Shown: positions 42,493 through 51,164 of the stretch, one piece after another | Position numbering within the stretch: position 1 is the stretch's first letter | Layout of the letters: every line of letters begins with the position of its first letter | DNA from: Yoonia sp035117555 | Lineage (GTDB): Bacteria; Pseudomonadota; Alphaproteobacteria; Rhodobacterales; Rhodobacteraceae | Reading direction: 5' to 3' | Assembly: GCF_035117555.1 (NCBI RefSeq) | Contig: NZ_JAYKPK010000011.1 | Coordinates: forward strand, 62,001-126,000 | Length of the DNA: 64,000 bases | Position numbers and translations under genes: made by a program | The notes under the pieces: generated by a model | The model's input: only the letters and a program-made list of their open reading frames with translations | Database searches by the model: none | Told to the model about the DNA's origin: nothing

Positions 42493-42893
42493 GGACACTG
42501 ATCCTTGCCCTTGCCGTCGCAACACCTGCGGCGGCACAGGATGCGGGCACGATTACGCTCGACCTCAACCGGCTCGACCCGGTTGAGCAGGCCTGCCGGC
42601 TGACCTTTGTCGCGGACAATACATTGGCCGATCTGTCGGCTTTGTCGCTTGAAACCGTGCTGTTCGATCAGGATGGCAGGGTTGCGGCGCTGACCCTGTT
42701 CGATTTTGGTGAGGTGCCGCAAAGCACGCGCCGGGTACGCCAGTTCGATGTGGCCGGGCAGGATTGCGCGGATATCGCGCAAGTGCTGGTCAATGGCGTG
42801 GCCAGTTGCACAGGCGAAGCGCTGGATAAGACGATCTGCGCGCAGGCCCTGCGCGTCACCGGCTCAGTGGAAAATGTTGAGGTATTACAATGA
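42486..42893 (+). CDS. Small exported protein of the haem operon, function unknown
   Basis: A 135-residue protein with a short signal peptide (LILALAVATPAAAQ) and a mature domain with four Cys (in EQACRLTF, GQDCADI, ASCTGEA and TICAQAL), suited to two disulfides in the periplasm. It overlaps the receptor end by seven bases and exbB by four, so it belongs to the TonB operon. I do not recognise a named family. A periplasmic role in haem or TonB function is inferred from position only. Confidence 0.75.
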   Translation: MVRTLILALAVATPAAAQDAGTITLDLNRLDPVEQACRLTFVADNTLADLSALSLETVLFDQDGRVAALTLFDFGEVPQSTRRVRQFDVAGQDCADIAQVLVNGVASCTGEALDKTICAQALRVTGSVENVEVLQ

Positions 42894-43552
42894 TCCATCT
42901 CTATCAGGCGCGCGATGCTCTGCTGGGCTTTGTCGATCTGGGCGGCTGGGTGGTCGCCCTGATTATTGCGCTGTCAGTGCTGTCGGGGGCCGTGGTGCTG
43001 TGGAAGTTGTGGCAATTTACGGCGGCGGGTGTCGGGCGCCATGCGCCATTGCTGACGGCATTGGCCGCATTGGATGCAGGCCAGCCCGCCCGCGCGGTTG
43101 CCTTGGCCGGAGCCGCACCAAGCCACCTGGGGTCAGTTCTGGCGCTGGCCCTGAAGGCGACAGACGCGCGCGCGAGGCTTTATGCCTTTGCCGAAGGGCG
43201 GCTCGCCCGGCTGGAAAGTGGGTTCCGTCTGCTTGACACTGTGGCGCAGACCGCCCCTTTGCTGGGGCTGTTCGGCACCGTGCTGGGGATGATCGACGCA
43301 TTCCGCGCGATGCAGGAAGCGGGGCAGAATGTGGACCCTTCCGTGCTGGCCGGTGGGATCTGGGTGGCGCTGATGACAACGGCGGCGGGGCTGGCCGTGG
43401 CCATGCCGTTATCCGCGATCCTGTCATGGTTTGAAGGCCGCATGGCCAGCGAACGCCGGATGGCCGAAGCGCTGATCGAAGGGGCGCTGCGCCCCGGATT
43501 GACCGCATCACGCGACATAGCTGTCAGCAAGGCGGATCTGGCCCATGCCTAG
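42890..43552 (+). CDS. exbB: ExbB-type proton-channel protein
   Basis: A 220-residue MotA/TolQ/ExbB protein with three membrane segments (about 15-38, 115-140 and 155-175). The TVAQTAPLLGLFGTVLGMIDAF and GGIWVALMTTAAGLAVAMP segments are the family signature. With ExbD it converts proton motive force into movement of TonB. It begins inside the stop of the preceding small gene and overlaps exbD by eight bases. Confidence 0.9.
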   Translation: MIHLYQARDALLGFVDLGGWVVALIIALSVLSGAVVLWKLWQFTAAGVGRHAPLLTALAALDAGQPARAVALAGAAPSHLGSVLALALKATDARARLYAFAEGRLARLESGFRLLDTVAQTAPLLGLFGTVLGMIDAFRAMQEAGQNVDPSVLAGGIWVALMTTAAGLAVAMPLSAILSWFEGRMASERRMAEALIEGALRPGLTASRDIAVSKADLAHA

Positions 43553-43916
43553 ACCCGCACGGCGCAGGCGGCGGCTGTCGATGACATCGCTGATCGATGT
43601 GATCTTTCTGCTGCTCTTGTTCTTCATGCTGTCCTCGACCTTCAGCCGCTATGGCGATCTGCCGTTTATCACAGCGACAGGCGGTGCGACGCCGCTGGAT
43701 GGCCCGGCGCCTGCATTCCTGCGGGTGCAGCCTGATGGGCTGCGGCTGAACGTGGCTGATGTGACGCTGGCGGATCTGCCTACCGCACTGGCTGCGTTAG
43801 AGGTATCGCTGGTCCTGATCGTCGCCACGGACGGTGTGTCTGCGCAGGACCTCGTCGATGTGCTTGTCATCGTGCAGGCGGTGCCTGACCTGACCCTGCG
43901 CCTGATCGGAGGCTGA
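43545..43916 (+). CDS. exbD: ExbD-type protein, first copy
   Basis: A 123-residue ExbD/TolR protein: one N-terminal membrane segment with the protonatable Asp in SLIDVIFLLLLFFMLSSTF, then a periplasmic domain with DGVSAQDLVDVLVIVQ. It partners ExbB in the TonB energising complex. The start overlaps exbB; the second exbD-like gene follows after four bases. Confidence 0.88.
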   Translation: MPRPARRRRRLSMTSLIDVIFLLLLFFMLSSTFSRYGDLPFITATGGATPLDGPAPAFLRVQPDGLRLNVADVTLADLPTALAALEVSLVLIVATDGVSAQDLVDVLVIVQAVPDLTLRLIGG

Positions 43917-43920
43917 TCTG

Positions 43921-44313
43921 ATGCGGCTGACCGCCAAACCCCGCACCAAATCCGAACCGACGATTGCCCTGATCAATATCGTCTTTCTGATGCTGGTGTT
44001 CTTTCTGGTTGCAGGCCAGATCGCCCGGCCCGTGGACCGGGACGTCACTTTGGTTGATGCGAGCCTGCCCAATGCCAAGGTCCCCGATGATGCGCTGGTG
44101 CTGCGCGCCGATGGCACGCTGCTGTGGCGCGGCGATGCTGTGACACTCTTTGACTTCGCCGTGGCGCAGGTCACCGAACCTGAAGGCCCACCGCTGCGCA
44201 TCCTGCCCGACCGGGACGCGCCCGCGCGTGCCCTGATCGCTATCGCCGTTGACCTGCGCGCCATCACAGGGCGGGATATCCGTCTGGTGACACAACAAAG
44301 TGCGGCACCATGA
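43921..44313 (+). CDS. ExbD-type protein, second copy
   Basis: A 130-residue ExbD/TolR-like protein. Its membrane segment EPTIALINIVFLMLVFFLVAGQI has Asn where ExbD normally has the protonatable Asp (compare SLIDVIF in the first copy). A heteromeric ExbD pair in which only one partner carries the proton site is therefore possible. The periplasmic part matches ExbD in size. The start of tonB overlaps its stop. Confidence 0.85.
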   Translation: MRLTAKPRTKSEPTIALINIVFLMLVFFLVAGQIARPVDRDVTLVDASLPNAKVPDDALVLRADGTLLWRGDAVTLFDFAVAQVTEPEGPPLRILPDRDAPARALIAIAVDLRAITGRDIRLVTQQSAAP

Positions 44314-45146
44314 CCCGGATGCGCGCGCTGATTGGTGGTGCGGCAGCACTGACGCTGTCAGGGGCGCTACATGCCGCAGTGCTGCTGATCGCCACGCCGC
44401 AGGATGAACCGGTGCTAATGTCCGGCGGCGGCACAGCGGATATCGCAGCGCTCGGCGCTGCGTTCGAGGATTTCGCGGCCGGGTCAATGCCTGTCGTTCC
44501 CGCAGCACAACCCGCCGTGCAGGTGCCTGCAACGCAGCCAAACCTGACCCTGCCATCGTCTGACACAGCCGATCTGGCCGTGCCGGTCGCGCCAACCACC
44601 GCCACAGCGCCCCCTGTCACCGGCGCGACTGCACCACCCCCCGAGACCGCATCAAATGTCGCGCCCGAGGTGGCAACGGCCATCACGACGGAACCTGCTC
44701 CGGCGACCTCGATCCGTCCGGTCGCACGTCCAGCACAGAGACCACAGCAAAGAGCGCAAGCTGCGCCACCGCGCCCGGCGGGCAATGCGGAAACTGACGC
44801 CAACCGGGGCAGTGCCCAAGGGCAGCAGGGCGGTCAGGCCGTGGCCGCCGGTGCGGCACCCACACAGGATATGGCGGGCGGACAGGCGGCGGCAAATTAC
44901 CCCGGACAGGTCCTGCGCCAGATCACGCGGCTGCGGCGTCAGACCGCCCGGACGCGCGGCACTGTCATGGTCAGCTTTGCTGTCGCCGGGTCAGGCGCTT
45001 TGGCAGATGTGGCCGTTGCGCAATCCTCAGGATCGGCAGCGCTGGACCAAATGGCGCTGGACCATATCCGGCGGGCAGCTCCGTTTCCGCCGCCGCCCGC
45101 TGGCGCGCAGACGAGCTTTCGCTTTGAATTTGTAGGGCGGCCCTGA
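44310..45146 (+). CDS. tonB: TonB-family energy transducer
   Basis: A 278-residue protein with an N-terminal membrane anchor (about 8-30), a long Ala/Pro/Thr-rich periplasm-spanning section (about 60-180) and a C-terminal TonB domain (about 195-278) containing YPGQVLRQITRLRRQTARTRGTVMVSF and ALDQMALDHIRRAAPFPPPP. It transmits energy from ExbB/ExbD to the haem receptor at the start of this operon. It is the last gene of the unit; a 145-base AT-rich gap follows. Confidence 0.9.
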   Translation: MTRMRALIGGAAALTLSGALHAAVLLIATPQDEPVLMSGGGTADIAALGAAFEDFAAGSMPVVPAAQPAVQVPATQPNLTLPSSDTADLAVPVAPTTATAPPVTGATAPPPETASNVAPEVATAITTEPAPATSIRPVARPAQRPQQRAQAAPPRPAGNAETDANRGSAQGQQGGQAVAAGAAPTQDMAGGQAAANYPGQVLRQITRLRRQTARTRGTVMVSFAVAGSGALADVAVAQSSGSAALDQMALDHIRRAAPFPPPPAGAQTSFRFEFVGRP

Positions 45147-45291
45147 GATCACCGCGCATTGATGCGATGCTTCGCCCGGTGTGCCCCCGGCGCTGCGACA
45201 AAAAGTGACCGCTCCTGTCTGGCACATAGGTCAGAAAACCTTACCAGTCGTGTTACAACTGATATAAGATAGTCACATTCATTTTTAATCA

Positions 45292-45753
45292 GTGTTCCAG
45301 CTTAAAGAGAAAGCATGTGGAACGGGGCTTTTTATATTGCACAAACAATTAGTTAAGTCGCGCCTTTTTGACTCGCGGGTGCCATTCTGGCGGCGTGAAG
45401 ATGGCAGTGTCACTGTTGAATATGTGCTTTGGATCCCCGTCATCATGAGCTTCATGGTGTTGATAACCGATGCGACGATGCTGATGCACAACCAATCCCT
45501 GATGTTCGTCGCTGCGCGCGATGCGTCACGCCAGGTCGCGCTAGGCCAGAAGACCGCGAATGAAGCCGAGGAAGGCATCCTCGCACGTTTCGCAAAAGCG
45601 CCAAATGCCACGGCCAGTGTGCAGGAGGCCAACGGCTTCGTGACCGCCACGATTGCGATCCCGTTCGAAGATGTGGCCATATTCGGCGGCTTGCTGTCGA
45701 ACGCATCGATCCGCGCTGATGTCACGATGTGGGTCGAAAGCAATGATGGATAA
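45292..45753 (+). CDS. TadE-like pseudopilin-type protein
   Basis: A 153-residue protein with the TadE-like pattern: DGSVTVEYVLWIPVIMSFMVLITDATMLMHNQ, where the Glu after the charged part and the hydrophobic segment resemble prepilin-type signals. The rest is a small extracytoplasmic domain. The GTG at 45292 and a TTG at 45337 are both possible starts; neither has a strong ribosome-binding site. It overlaps the next, TadG-like, gene. No tadA, tadB, tadC or secretin gene is in the window. Confidence 0.75.
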   Translation: MFQLKEKACGTGLFILHKQLVKSRLFDSRVPFWRREDGSVTVEYVLWIPVIMSFMVLITDATMLMHNQSLMFVAARDASRQVALGQKTANEAEEGILARFAKAPNATASVQEANGFVTATIAIPFEDVAIFGGLLSNASIRADVTMWVESNDG

Positions 45754-47158
45754 ATTTATGCGGCGCGCGACAGGGCAGACCGGGCTGCTGCGAAAAGCGC
45801 GATGTCAGCTTCGGCGTTTTGTGTGGCAAACCGATGGGGCCGGGACAGCCACCAGCCTGTTCGCCATCGTCGGCACATTGATGATCGGTGGGCTTGCTGT
45901 GGATCAGGCCAATGGCTGGCGCGTCAACACGCAGCTTCAGGTCGCCGCCGATGCCAGCGCGCTGGTCGCCGCGGCCCATATTTCTGACCCTGACCGCGCA
46001 AGGCAGATGGCCGTTGATCTGGCGGCGATCAATCTGGGCGGGTCAGATGCGTTGACGGCACAAGACATCACTTTCGGGACATGGGATCGTACAACCGACG
46101 AATTCATCGAAGGCGGGGTCGTGAATGCCGTTCGGGTCAATGCGTCGCGTGGTGATCAACGGGGCAACGCGATCTCGACCCATTTTCTGAAATTCGTCGG
46201 GTTTGATTTTCTGGAAACCAATGTGACGGCAATCGCCGCCGCGGCCCAGGTACCCGGCGGTGGCCGGACCGCTGGATGCGAAGACGCGGCGTTCATTTCA
46301 TCCGGTAATATTCAGACCGGGGGTGGCAACAACCTGCAAGGCGCCATCTGCATTCATGGCCAAAACGGCGTCGCCACAGGCGGTGGCGGCACGATGGGCC
46401 CGGATGTGCGTTTCTCGGCCGCCAATAGCAACCAGATACAGATCAATGGCTATGAATCGGATGACGTTCCTGTCGAACAACTGATGGTCGAACGGTCAAT
46501 GAGGCCGACGATCCTGCCCGAACTGGACCGGATGCGCAGTGAGCTCTGGGCCGCTCTTTGGACGGCCAACCCATCGACCTATAGTGGCGATCTGCTGCCT
46601 GATTTTGTCTTCAACGCGGATGGTTCGGCCAATGTCGTGCGCAAGAACGAAAGCTGGCAATTCAAGCAAGATGAACTGCAACCGAATACAATTTACGTGA
46701 TCAATGGCGATGCCTCGTTTCCGGGATTGGTTGACACGTCGAACGTCGCGCTGGTCGCCAGCGGAGATATTCACGTTGGCGGTGGGTATAATCTGCAGTT
46801 TGACAAGGTGTTCTTCTTTGGGCGCAACCTGAGAATGTCAGGTGGCGTGACCTGGGGTCCGCGCGTCGACCCCTGTGGGCGCGATGACTATAGTGTTTAC
46901 CTGTTTGGCACGGAAAGCCTGTCGCTGGGCGGTTGGGGTGGCGATAATGTCAACGGTGTCGTCGGCGCGGCGCCGAACTTTGTGCCCGGCGGTGCCATGA
47001 AGGGGTCAAACGTCTACTTTGAAAGCGGCAGCTCGACGTCTCTTGGCGGTGGTATGGATATCACTGGCTGTGACAAGCGTTTTAAATCCGAATATGCGAT
47101 CGCCGAAATGGGCGTACCAGAAGACAGCAATGTCCGGGGATCCTATCTGGCAAGATAG
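45743..47158 (+). CDS. TadG-like exported protein with internal repeats
   Basis: A 471-residue protein with a TadG-type N-terminus: basic start, then GAGTATSLFAIVGTLMIGGLAVDQANGWRVNTQLQVAADASALVAAA, the usual Tad/TadG membrane segment. The C-terminal two-thirds hold a diverged duplication: SGNIQTGGGNNLQG...GPDV and SGDIHVGGGYNLQF...GPRV. Glycine-rich repeats suggest a surface beta-structure. It starts inside the TadE-like gene. Its role may be pilus, adhesion or surface assembly; without the rest of a tad locus this is open. It ends 114 bases before the next gene. Confidence 0.75.
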   Translation: MMDKFMRRATGQTGLLRKARCQLRRFVWQTDGAGTATSLFAIVGTLMIGGLAVDQANGWRVNTQLQVAADASALVAAAHISDPDRARQMAVDLAAINLGGSDALTAQDITFGTWDRTTDEFIEGGVVNAVRVNASRGDQRGNAISTHFLKFVGFDFLETNVTAIAAAAQVPGGGRTAGCEDAAFISSGNIQTGGGNNLQGAICIHGQNGVATGGGGTMGPDVRFSAANSNQIQINGYESDDVPVEQLMVERSMRPTILPELDRMRSELWAALWTANPSTYSGDLLPDFVFNADGSANVVRKNESWQFKQDELQPNTIYVINGDASFPGLVDTSNVALVASGDIHVGGGYNLQFDKVFFFGRNLRMSGGVTWGPRVDPCGRDDYSVYLFGTESLSLGGWGGDNVNGVVGAAPNFVPGGAMKGSNVYFESGSSTSLGGGMDITGCDKRFKSEYAIAEMGVPEDSNVRGSYLAR

Positions 47159-47215
47159 ACAGACGACAGACCCGTCATCTCTCTGCGTCAAAAAGCCCAT
47201 CAGCATGCAGGTGTC

Positions 47216-47240
47216 GGAACACTTCTGTTGTCCACGCGTT
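47216..47240 (+). promoter_or_regulatory. EcfG-type stress promoter, exact match
   Basis: GGAAC, 16 bases, CGTT matches the alphaproteobacterial EcfG general-stress consensus exactly. It lies 31 bases upstream of the start of the pyridoxamine-oxidase-like stress protein, giving a short leader with AAAGGA before the ATG. Confidence 0.75.
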
Positions 47241-47271
47241 TCCAGAGCAGGAAACTGAAAGGACAATTCAG

Positions 47272-47784
47272 ATGAATAATGATGAGATTGCCCAATTCTG
47301 GGAACGGCTGACAGCGATCAATGCAGGCTTTCTTGGCACCAAAAGCGGGGCTGCCCGCATGGTGCCGATGTCGCATGCCTTGCGCGATGGTGATGCCACG
47401 ATCTGGTTTATCACAGCGCGCGATACAGATCTGGCCGAAGCGGTTGAACATTCAGGCAGCGATGCCTCTTATGTTGTCGCGGAAAGCGGCAAGGGCCTCT
47501 ACGCCGTTATCCACGGTCAGCTGGCGCAGAACAACGACCCCGCCCTGCGCGATGAATTGTGGTCGCCTGTTGCCGACAGCTGGTTCCAAGGCGGCAAGGA
47601 TGATCCGCAGGTCTGCATTCTGGGATTGCGACCCGAGCGGGCTGAAATATGGCTGACCACGACATCGGGGCTGAGTTTTGCCTATAACATCGTTCGTGCG
47701 CAGGTGACTGGCAAACAGCCTGATATGGGGAGCCATGGCGAAGCATCCGGTGACGCATTGGCACAGTCGCGCGTCGCGCCATGA
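47272..47784 (+). CDS. General stress protein, pyridoxamine-phosphate-oxidase-like
   Basis: A 170-residue split-barrel flavin-binding protein of the general stress protein 26-like group: FWERLTAINAGFLGTKSGAARMVPMSHALRDGDATIWFITARDTDLAEAV then the KDDPQVCILGLRPERAEIWLT C-terminal core. Such proteins bind FMN or FAD and are induced by stress; their reaction is not settled. An exact EcfG-type promoter is upstream. It overlaps the deaminase gene (ATGA). Confidence 0.88.
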   Translation: MNNDEIAQFWERLTAINAGFLGTKSGAARMVPMSHALRDGDATIWFITARDTDLAEAVEHSGSDASYVVAESGKGLYAVIHGQLAQNNDPALRDELWSPVADSWFQGGKDDPQVCILGLRPERAEIWLTTTSGLSFAYNIVRAQVTGKQPDMGSHGEASGDALAQSRVAP

Positions 47785-48266
47785 TGCCCGCCAATTTCAA
47801 TCATGATGACCGGATTACAGGTCCCGAACATGCTGCTGTGGTGGACGCGATTGCGCGTGCCATAGCGGCGCAAAACGAATCCGGTAAATCCGGGATCGCT
47901 GCGACCGTATTGCACAACGGTCGCGTGGTGGCAGAGGCTGAAAACGAGGTGCATCTGCAATCAGATCCGACTCGACATGCCGAAATGGTCGCAATCCATC
48001 GGGCGGCACAGGCTCTTGATGCTACTGACCTGACCGGATGCGTTCTGATCTCGACCCTGCAACCTTGCGAAATGTGCCTGTCCGCGATGCGCTTCGCGGG
48101 GATTGACCGCGTCGTCTTTGCCGCCACCAAGGCCCGTGTCGCGCCGAAGTACTTCGTCTTTCCGCATCTGGAAATCGCGGATTTCCAGCGCGGCGGCGAC
48201 TTCGATGCCATCGGTGGCATTTGCGAGAACCGCATCCTGCACCTCTATGCGACGGGTGACGAATAG
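47781..48266 (+). CDS. Nucleoside/guanine-type deaminase
   Basis: A 161-residue CMP/dCMP-type zinc deaminase. The zinc-binding motifs are complete: RHAEMVAI (His and catalytic Glu) and LQPCEMCLSAM (two Cys). It resembles guanine or cytosine/adenosine deaminases. The TRHAE and LFEHLEIADFQR-like C-terminus fit a small guanine-deaminase-type enzyme better than a tRNA A34 deaminase, but the exact base is uncertain. It lies in an operon with the stress flavoprotein and a VOC protein. Confidence 0.85.
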   Translation: MMPANFNHDDRITGPEHAAVVDAIARAIAAQNESGKSGIAATVLHNGRVVAEAENEVHLQSDPTRHAEMVAIHRAAQALDATDLTGCVLISTLQPCEMCLSAMRFAGIDRVVFAATKARVAPKYFVFPHLEIADFQRGGDFDAIGGICENRILHLYATGDE

Positions 48267-48269
48267 ATC

Positions 48270-48689
48270 ATGCCACAGCTTTTATCGATCCTGGAAACGG
48301 CCCTTTATGTCGCCGAACTGGACCGGGCGGCCAGTTTTTATGAAGGCGTGATGGGGCTGCCCGCGCCGCTGCATGCAGATGACCGGATGCGCGCCTATAG
48401 CGTCAATCAGCAAAGCGTTCTTTTGCTGTTCATCCGGGGCGGCACGACAGAACCCGTCCAGACCGGAGGTGGCCTGATCCCGCCACATGATGCATCGGGA
48501 CAAATCCACATGGCCTTTGCAATTGCACCTGACACCCTGGACGCATGGCGCGCGCAACTGGCACAGCATGATGTCCTAATCGAAGGGACGTCAGACTGGA
48601 AACGCGGCGGCCATAGCCTGTATTTCCGCGACCCTGATGGCAATCTGCTGGAACTCGCCACGACACCCGGCCTTTGGGAAGGGTTCTGA
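48270..48689 (+). CDS. VOC (glyoxalase/bleomycin-resistance) family protein
   Basis: A 139-residue vicinal-oxygen-chelate protein of two beta-alpha-beta-beta-beta repeats: ALYVAELDRAASFYEGVMGLP at the start and GHSLYFRDPDGNLLELATTPGLW at the end, the latter holding the metal-ligand Glu. Possible roles include detoxifying glyoxals or antibiotics, or a dioxygenase-like reaction. It starts three bases after the deaminase stop and is the last gene of the stress operon. Confidence 0.85.
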   Translation: MPQLLSILETALYVAELDRAASFYEGVMGLPAPLHADDRMRAYSVNQQSVLLLFIRGGTTEPVQTGGGLIPPHDASGQIHMAFAIAPDTLDAWRAQLAQHDVLIEGTSDWKRGGHSLYFRDPDGNLLELATTPGLWEGF

Positions 48690-48709
48690 GACTCCGGCAC
48701 CATATCACC

Positions 48710-48735
48710 GGAACGAAACCCGCAACCGGCACGTT
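48710..48735 (+). promoter_or_regulatory. EcfG-type stress promoter, exact hexamers with 17-base spacer
   Basis: GGAAC, 17 bases, CGTT, upstream of the glycosyltransferase-led four-gene operon. Either candidate start of that gene (48796 or 48835) is within a plausible leader length. Confidence 0.7.
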
Positions 48736-48834
48736 CATCAGTTATCTTCCGGCTTTTTCAATCTGCGGCGCACAACCGTCCCGCATCGAACAGGAATGAA
48801 ACGTGATGTCTGCTCTCTCTCACGGCGGTCGGCT

Positions 48835-50034
48835 ATGACGCCGATTTCCCAAGCCACCGCTGCCAACATCGACGCGCGGCGCGGTCTGCCGCGGGCGAAG
48901 GTCAGGCCGCTGGCGGCGATCAGCCTGTCTCATATGCTGATGACACAACACGCCGTTCTGCGCTGCGGCGATTTCGACCAGCCCCCGCGGATCGTCATTG
49001 CCATACCGGTTTGCAACGAAAGCGAACGGATCACGGCCTGTGTCGGTGCGCTGGCGCAGACACTGGCGGATTACCCGCAATCGGGCATCGTCTTGATGGT
49101 CAACAATTCCGCTGACGCGTCAGCAGTGACGGCATTCCGCGCGATGCAGGCGCTGGGCCTGACCGGCATCGTCGTTGATGCAACTTTCGGGGCAGAGATT
49201 GCGACCGCAGGCTGGGCCCGCCGCATGGCGCTGGAGATTGCTGCGGGCTGGGCGCATCCTGATGCCGTTCTGATGACCACCGATGCCGACAGCCGTGTCG
49301 CACCAGACTGGGCCGAGGCCAATCTTGATCTGCTGGCCCAAGGGGCGCATCTGGTGTGTGGCCGCATCGCGGCTGATCCGGTCGAGGCAGCGCGTCTGCC
49401 CAAGAGCATCGCGCAATCCGACGCGCTGGAAAGCACCTATACCGCATTGTCAATTGAGCTTGATGCAAGGCTTGATCCCCGCCCGCATAACCCTTGGCCG
49501 CACCACGGGCTTGCGTCGGGTGCAAGCCTCGCCATACGCGCGGCGGATTACCGTGCGATCGGTGGGATGCCACCGTTGCCCTGCAGCGAAGACCGCGCCT
49601 TTGCTGCCCTCGTCGAACGCCACGACCTTTGCGTCCGGCACAGCGATGCACCGCTGGTCACCGTGTCGTGCAGGCTGGACGGACGGGCCTGTGGCGGTAT
49701 GGCTGATGCCATCACAGCACGCATCGCGGACCAGAACAGTTTTGCCGATCAAAGATTGCTGCCTGCCGAAATCACCGCGCGACGCGCGATGCTGCGCAAG
49801 GCTTTGCGCGCGGCGTGGGAGACCAAGGGAGATATTGGCAGGCTGCTGTGTGATTTTGACGTTACATACAAAAAAACGCAGAAAAAGCACGCTGACAAAA
49901 CCTTTGGTGCTTTTTGGGCCAGTATTGAAGACAGCACCAAAACACTGTCAGCCCTCCGTATGCGGCCAAGCGATCTGGCCCGCGAACTACCGGCTTTGCG
50001 TCAGCTTGTTGCCCAAGCGCGGCTTGCGCCATGA
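48835..50034 (+). CDS. Family 2 glycosyltransferase
   Basis: A 399-residue GT-A glycosyltransferase: nucleotide-sugar domain opening RIVIAIPVCNESERI, the DxD-type TTDADSR, and the acceptor/base region PCSEDRAF. There is no signal peptide or multi-spanning tail, so it is probably soluble or peripheral. An upstream in-frame ATG at 48796 is possible; neither start has a strong ribosome-binding site. The next gene overlaps its stop (ATGA). Neighbours (PIG-L deacetylase, NodS-type methyltransferase) hint at an N-acetylhexosamine donor; that is inference. Confidence 0.82.
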   Translation: MTPISQATAANIDARRGLPRAKVRPLAAISLSHMLMTQHAVLRCGDFDQPPRIVIAIPVCNESERITACVGALAQTLADYPQSGIVLMVNNSADASAVTAFRAMQALGLTGIVVDATFGAEIATAGWARRMALEIAAGWAHPDAVLMTTDADSRVAPDWAEANLDLLAQGAHLVCGRIAADPVEAARLPKSIAQSDALESTYTALSIELDARLDPRPHNPWPHHGLASGASLAIRAADYRAIGGMPPLPCSEDRAFAALVERHDLCVRHSDAPLVTVSCRLDGRACGGMADAITARIADQNSFADQRLLPAEITARRAMLRKALRAAWETKGDIGRLLCDFDVTYKKTQKKHADKTFGAFWASIEDSTKTLSALRMRPSDLARELPALRQLVAQARLAP

Positions 50035-51164
50035 AGCTGGCATCCTTTTCCACCGCCCCCGACAGCGTTGCAGCGCTGCGCGCGATTATCCCACGGATCA
50101 CCGCCCGCGCGGCGGCGGCAGACAAAGGCGAAACGACATTGTCGGCCGATATCGACGATCTGCACAACGCGGGATTGCTGCAAGCGCCGCTTTCGGTGGC
50201 GTTAGGTGGTTGCGGATTGTGCTGGCAGGCCGGTGCTGTGGCCGATGGCGTAGATGTGCTGCGGCTGCTCGGACGAGCCAATCTGGCCGTCGCGCGCCTG
50301 TTTGAAGGGCATGTGAACGCGGTCAAACTGGTGATGCTCTATGGCGAACCGGACACCCAAGCCTGCATCGCGCGTGCCTTGCGCGGCGGCGCATTGATGG
50401 GCGTCTGGGGGGCGGATGGCGCGCGGCCTGTGACATTCCGGATCGACGCTGATCGTGTGCTGCTGGACGGGCAAAAACGGTTTGCTTCTGGCCTGGGGCT
50501 TGTGTCGCTTGCGGTGCTAAGCGGCAAGACCGCCGATGGCGCCACCCGGCTCGTTGTGGCACCGGCAGACGATCCTTCCCGTTGCGACGCGACACCCTGG
50601 CAGGTCAGCGGCATGCGCGCCACCGCATCGGGGGATTTCGATGCTTCCGGTCTGACGCTGGCCCATACCGCGATCCTTGGCGGGCCGGATGAGTACCACC
50701 GCGAGCCGCATTTTCATGGCGGCGTCTGGCGTTATGCGGCGGCCCAGCTTGGCGGATTCGAAGCCTTGGTCGAAGAGATGCGCAGCACTCTTGCCGCCCA
50801 GAACCGGCTTTCGGACCCGCATCAGGCGGCACGTTTTGCGCGGGGGGTGATGGCCTGTGAAACCGCGCGGCTTTGGGTCGGCAAAGCGGCACAAGCGGTC
50901 GAGATGCCGGGCGCGCGGGCCAGCACGGCGACCCAGTCCGTCCTTGCCCGGCTGGTCGTCGAACATGCTGCAACAGAAACCATGGCAGAGATGGACCGCG
51001 CGCTTGGCACGGTGTCATTCTTTGCTGGCCACCCTGTTGAACGGATCCGCCGTGATCTGTCGTTCTATTTGCGCCAAGCAGCCCCAGACGCTGCCTTGCA
51101 TCGCGCGGCGATGGCGCTGGCGGATCATGACAGTCCGGTCGGCGATTTCTGGGCGACGAATTGA
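50031..51164 (+). CDS. Acyl-CoA-dehydrogenase-fold flavoenzyme
   Basis: A 377-residue protein of the acyl-CoA dehydrogenase fold (N-terminal helices to about 110, beta domain about 115-210, C-terminal helical bundle). The C-terminal HPVERIRRDLSFYLRQAAPDAALHRAA resembles the DszC/ACAD_2-type group, which includes flavin monooxygenases as well as dehydrogenases. It might therefore hydroxylate nitrogen or oxidise a chain rather than act in fatty-acid beta-oxidation, and no thioesterase or CoA ligase is nearby. It overlaps both neighbours. Substrate unknown. Confidence 0.75.
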   Translation: MKLASFSTAPDSVAALRAIIPRITARAAAADKGETTLSADIDDLHNAGLLQAPLSVALGGCGLCWQAGAVADGVDVLRLLGRANLAVARLFEGHVNAVKLVMLYGEPDTQACIARALRGGALMGVWGADGARPVTFRIDADRVLLDGQKRFASGLGLVSLAVLSGKTADGATRLVVAPADDPSRCDATPWQVSGMRATASGDFDASGLTLAHTAILGGPDEYHREPHFHGGVWRYAAAQLGGFEALVEEMRSTLAAQNRLSDPHQAARFARGVMACETARLWVGKAAQAVEMPGARASTATQSVLARLVVEHAATETMAEMDRALGTVSFFAGHPVERIRRDLSFYLRQAAPDAALHRAAMALADHDSPVGDFWATN

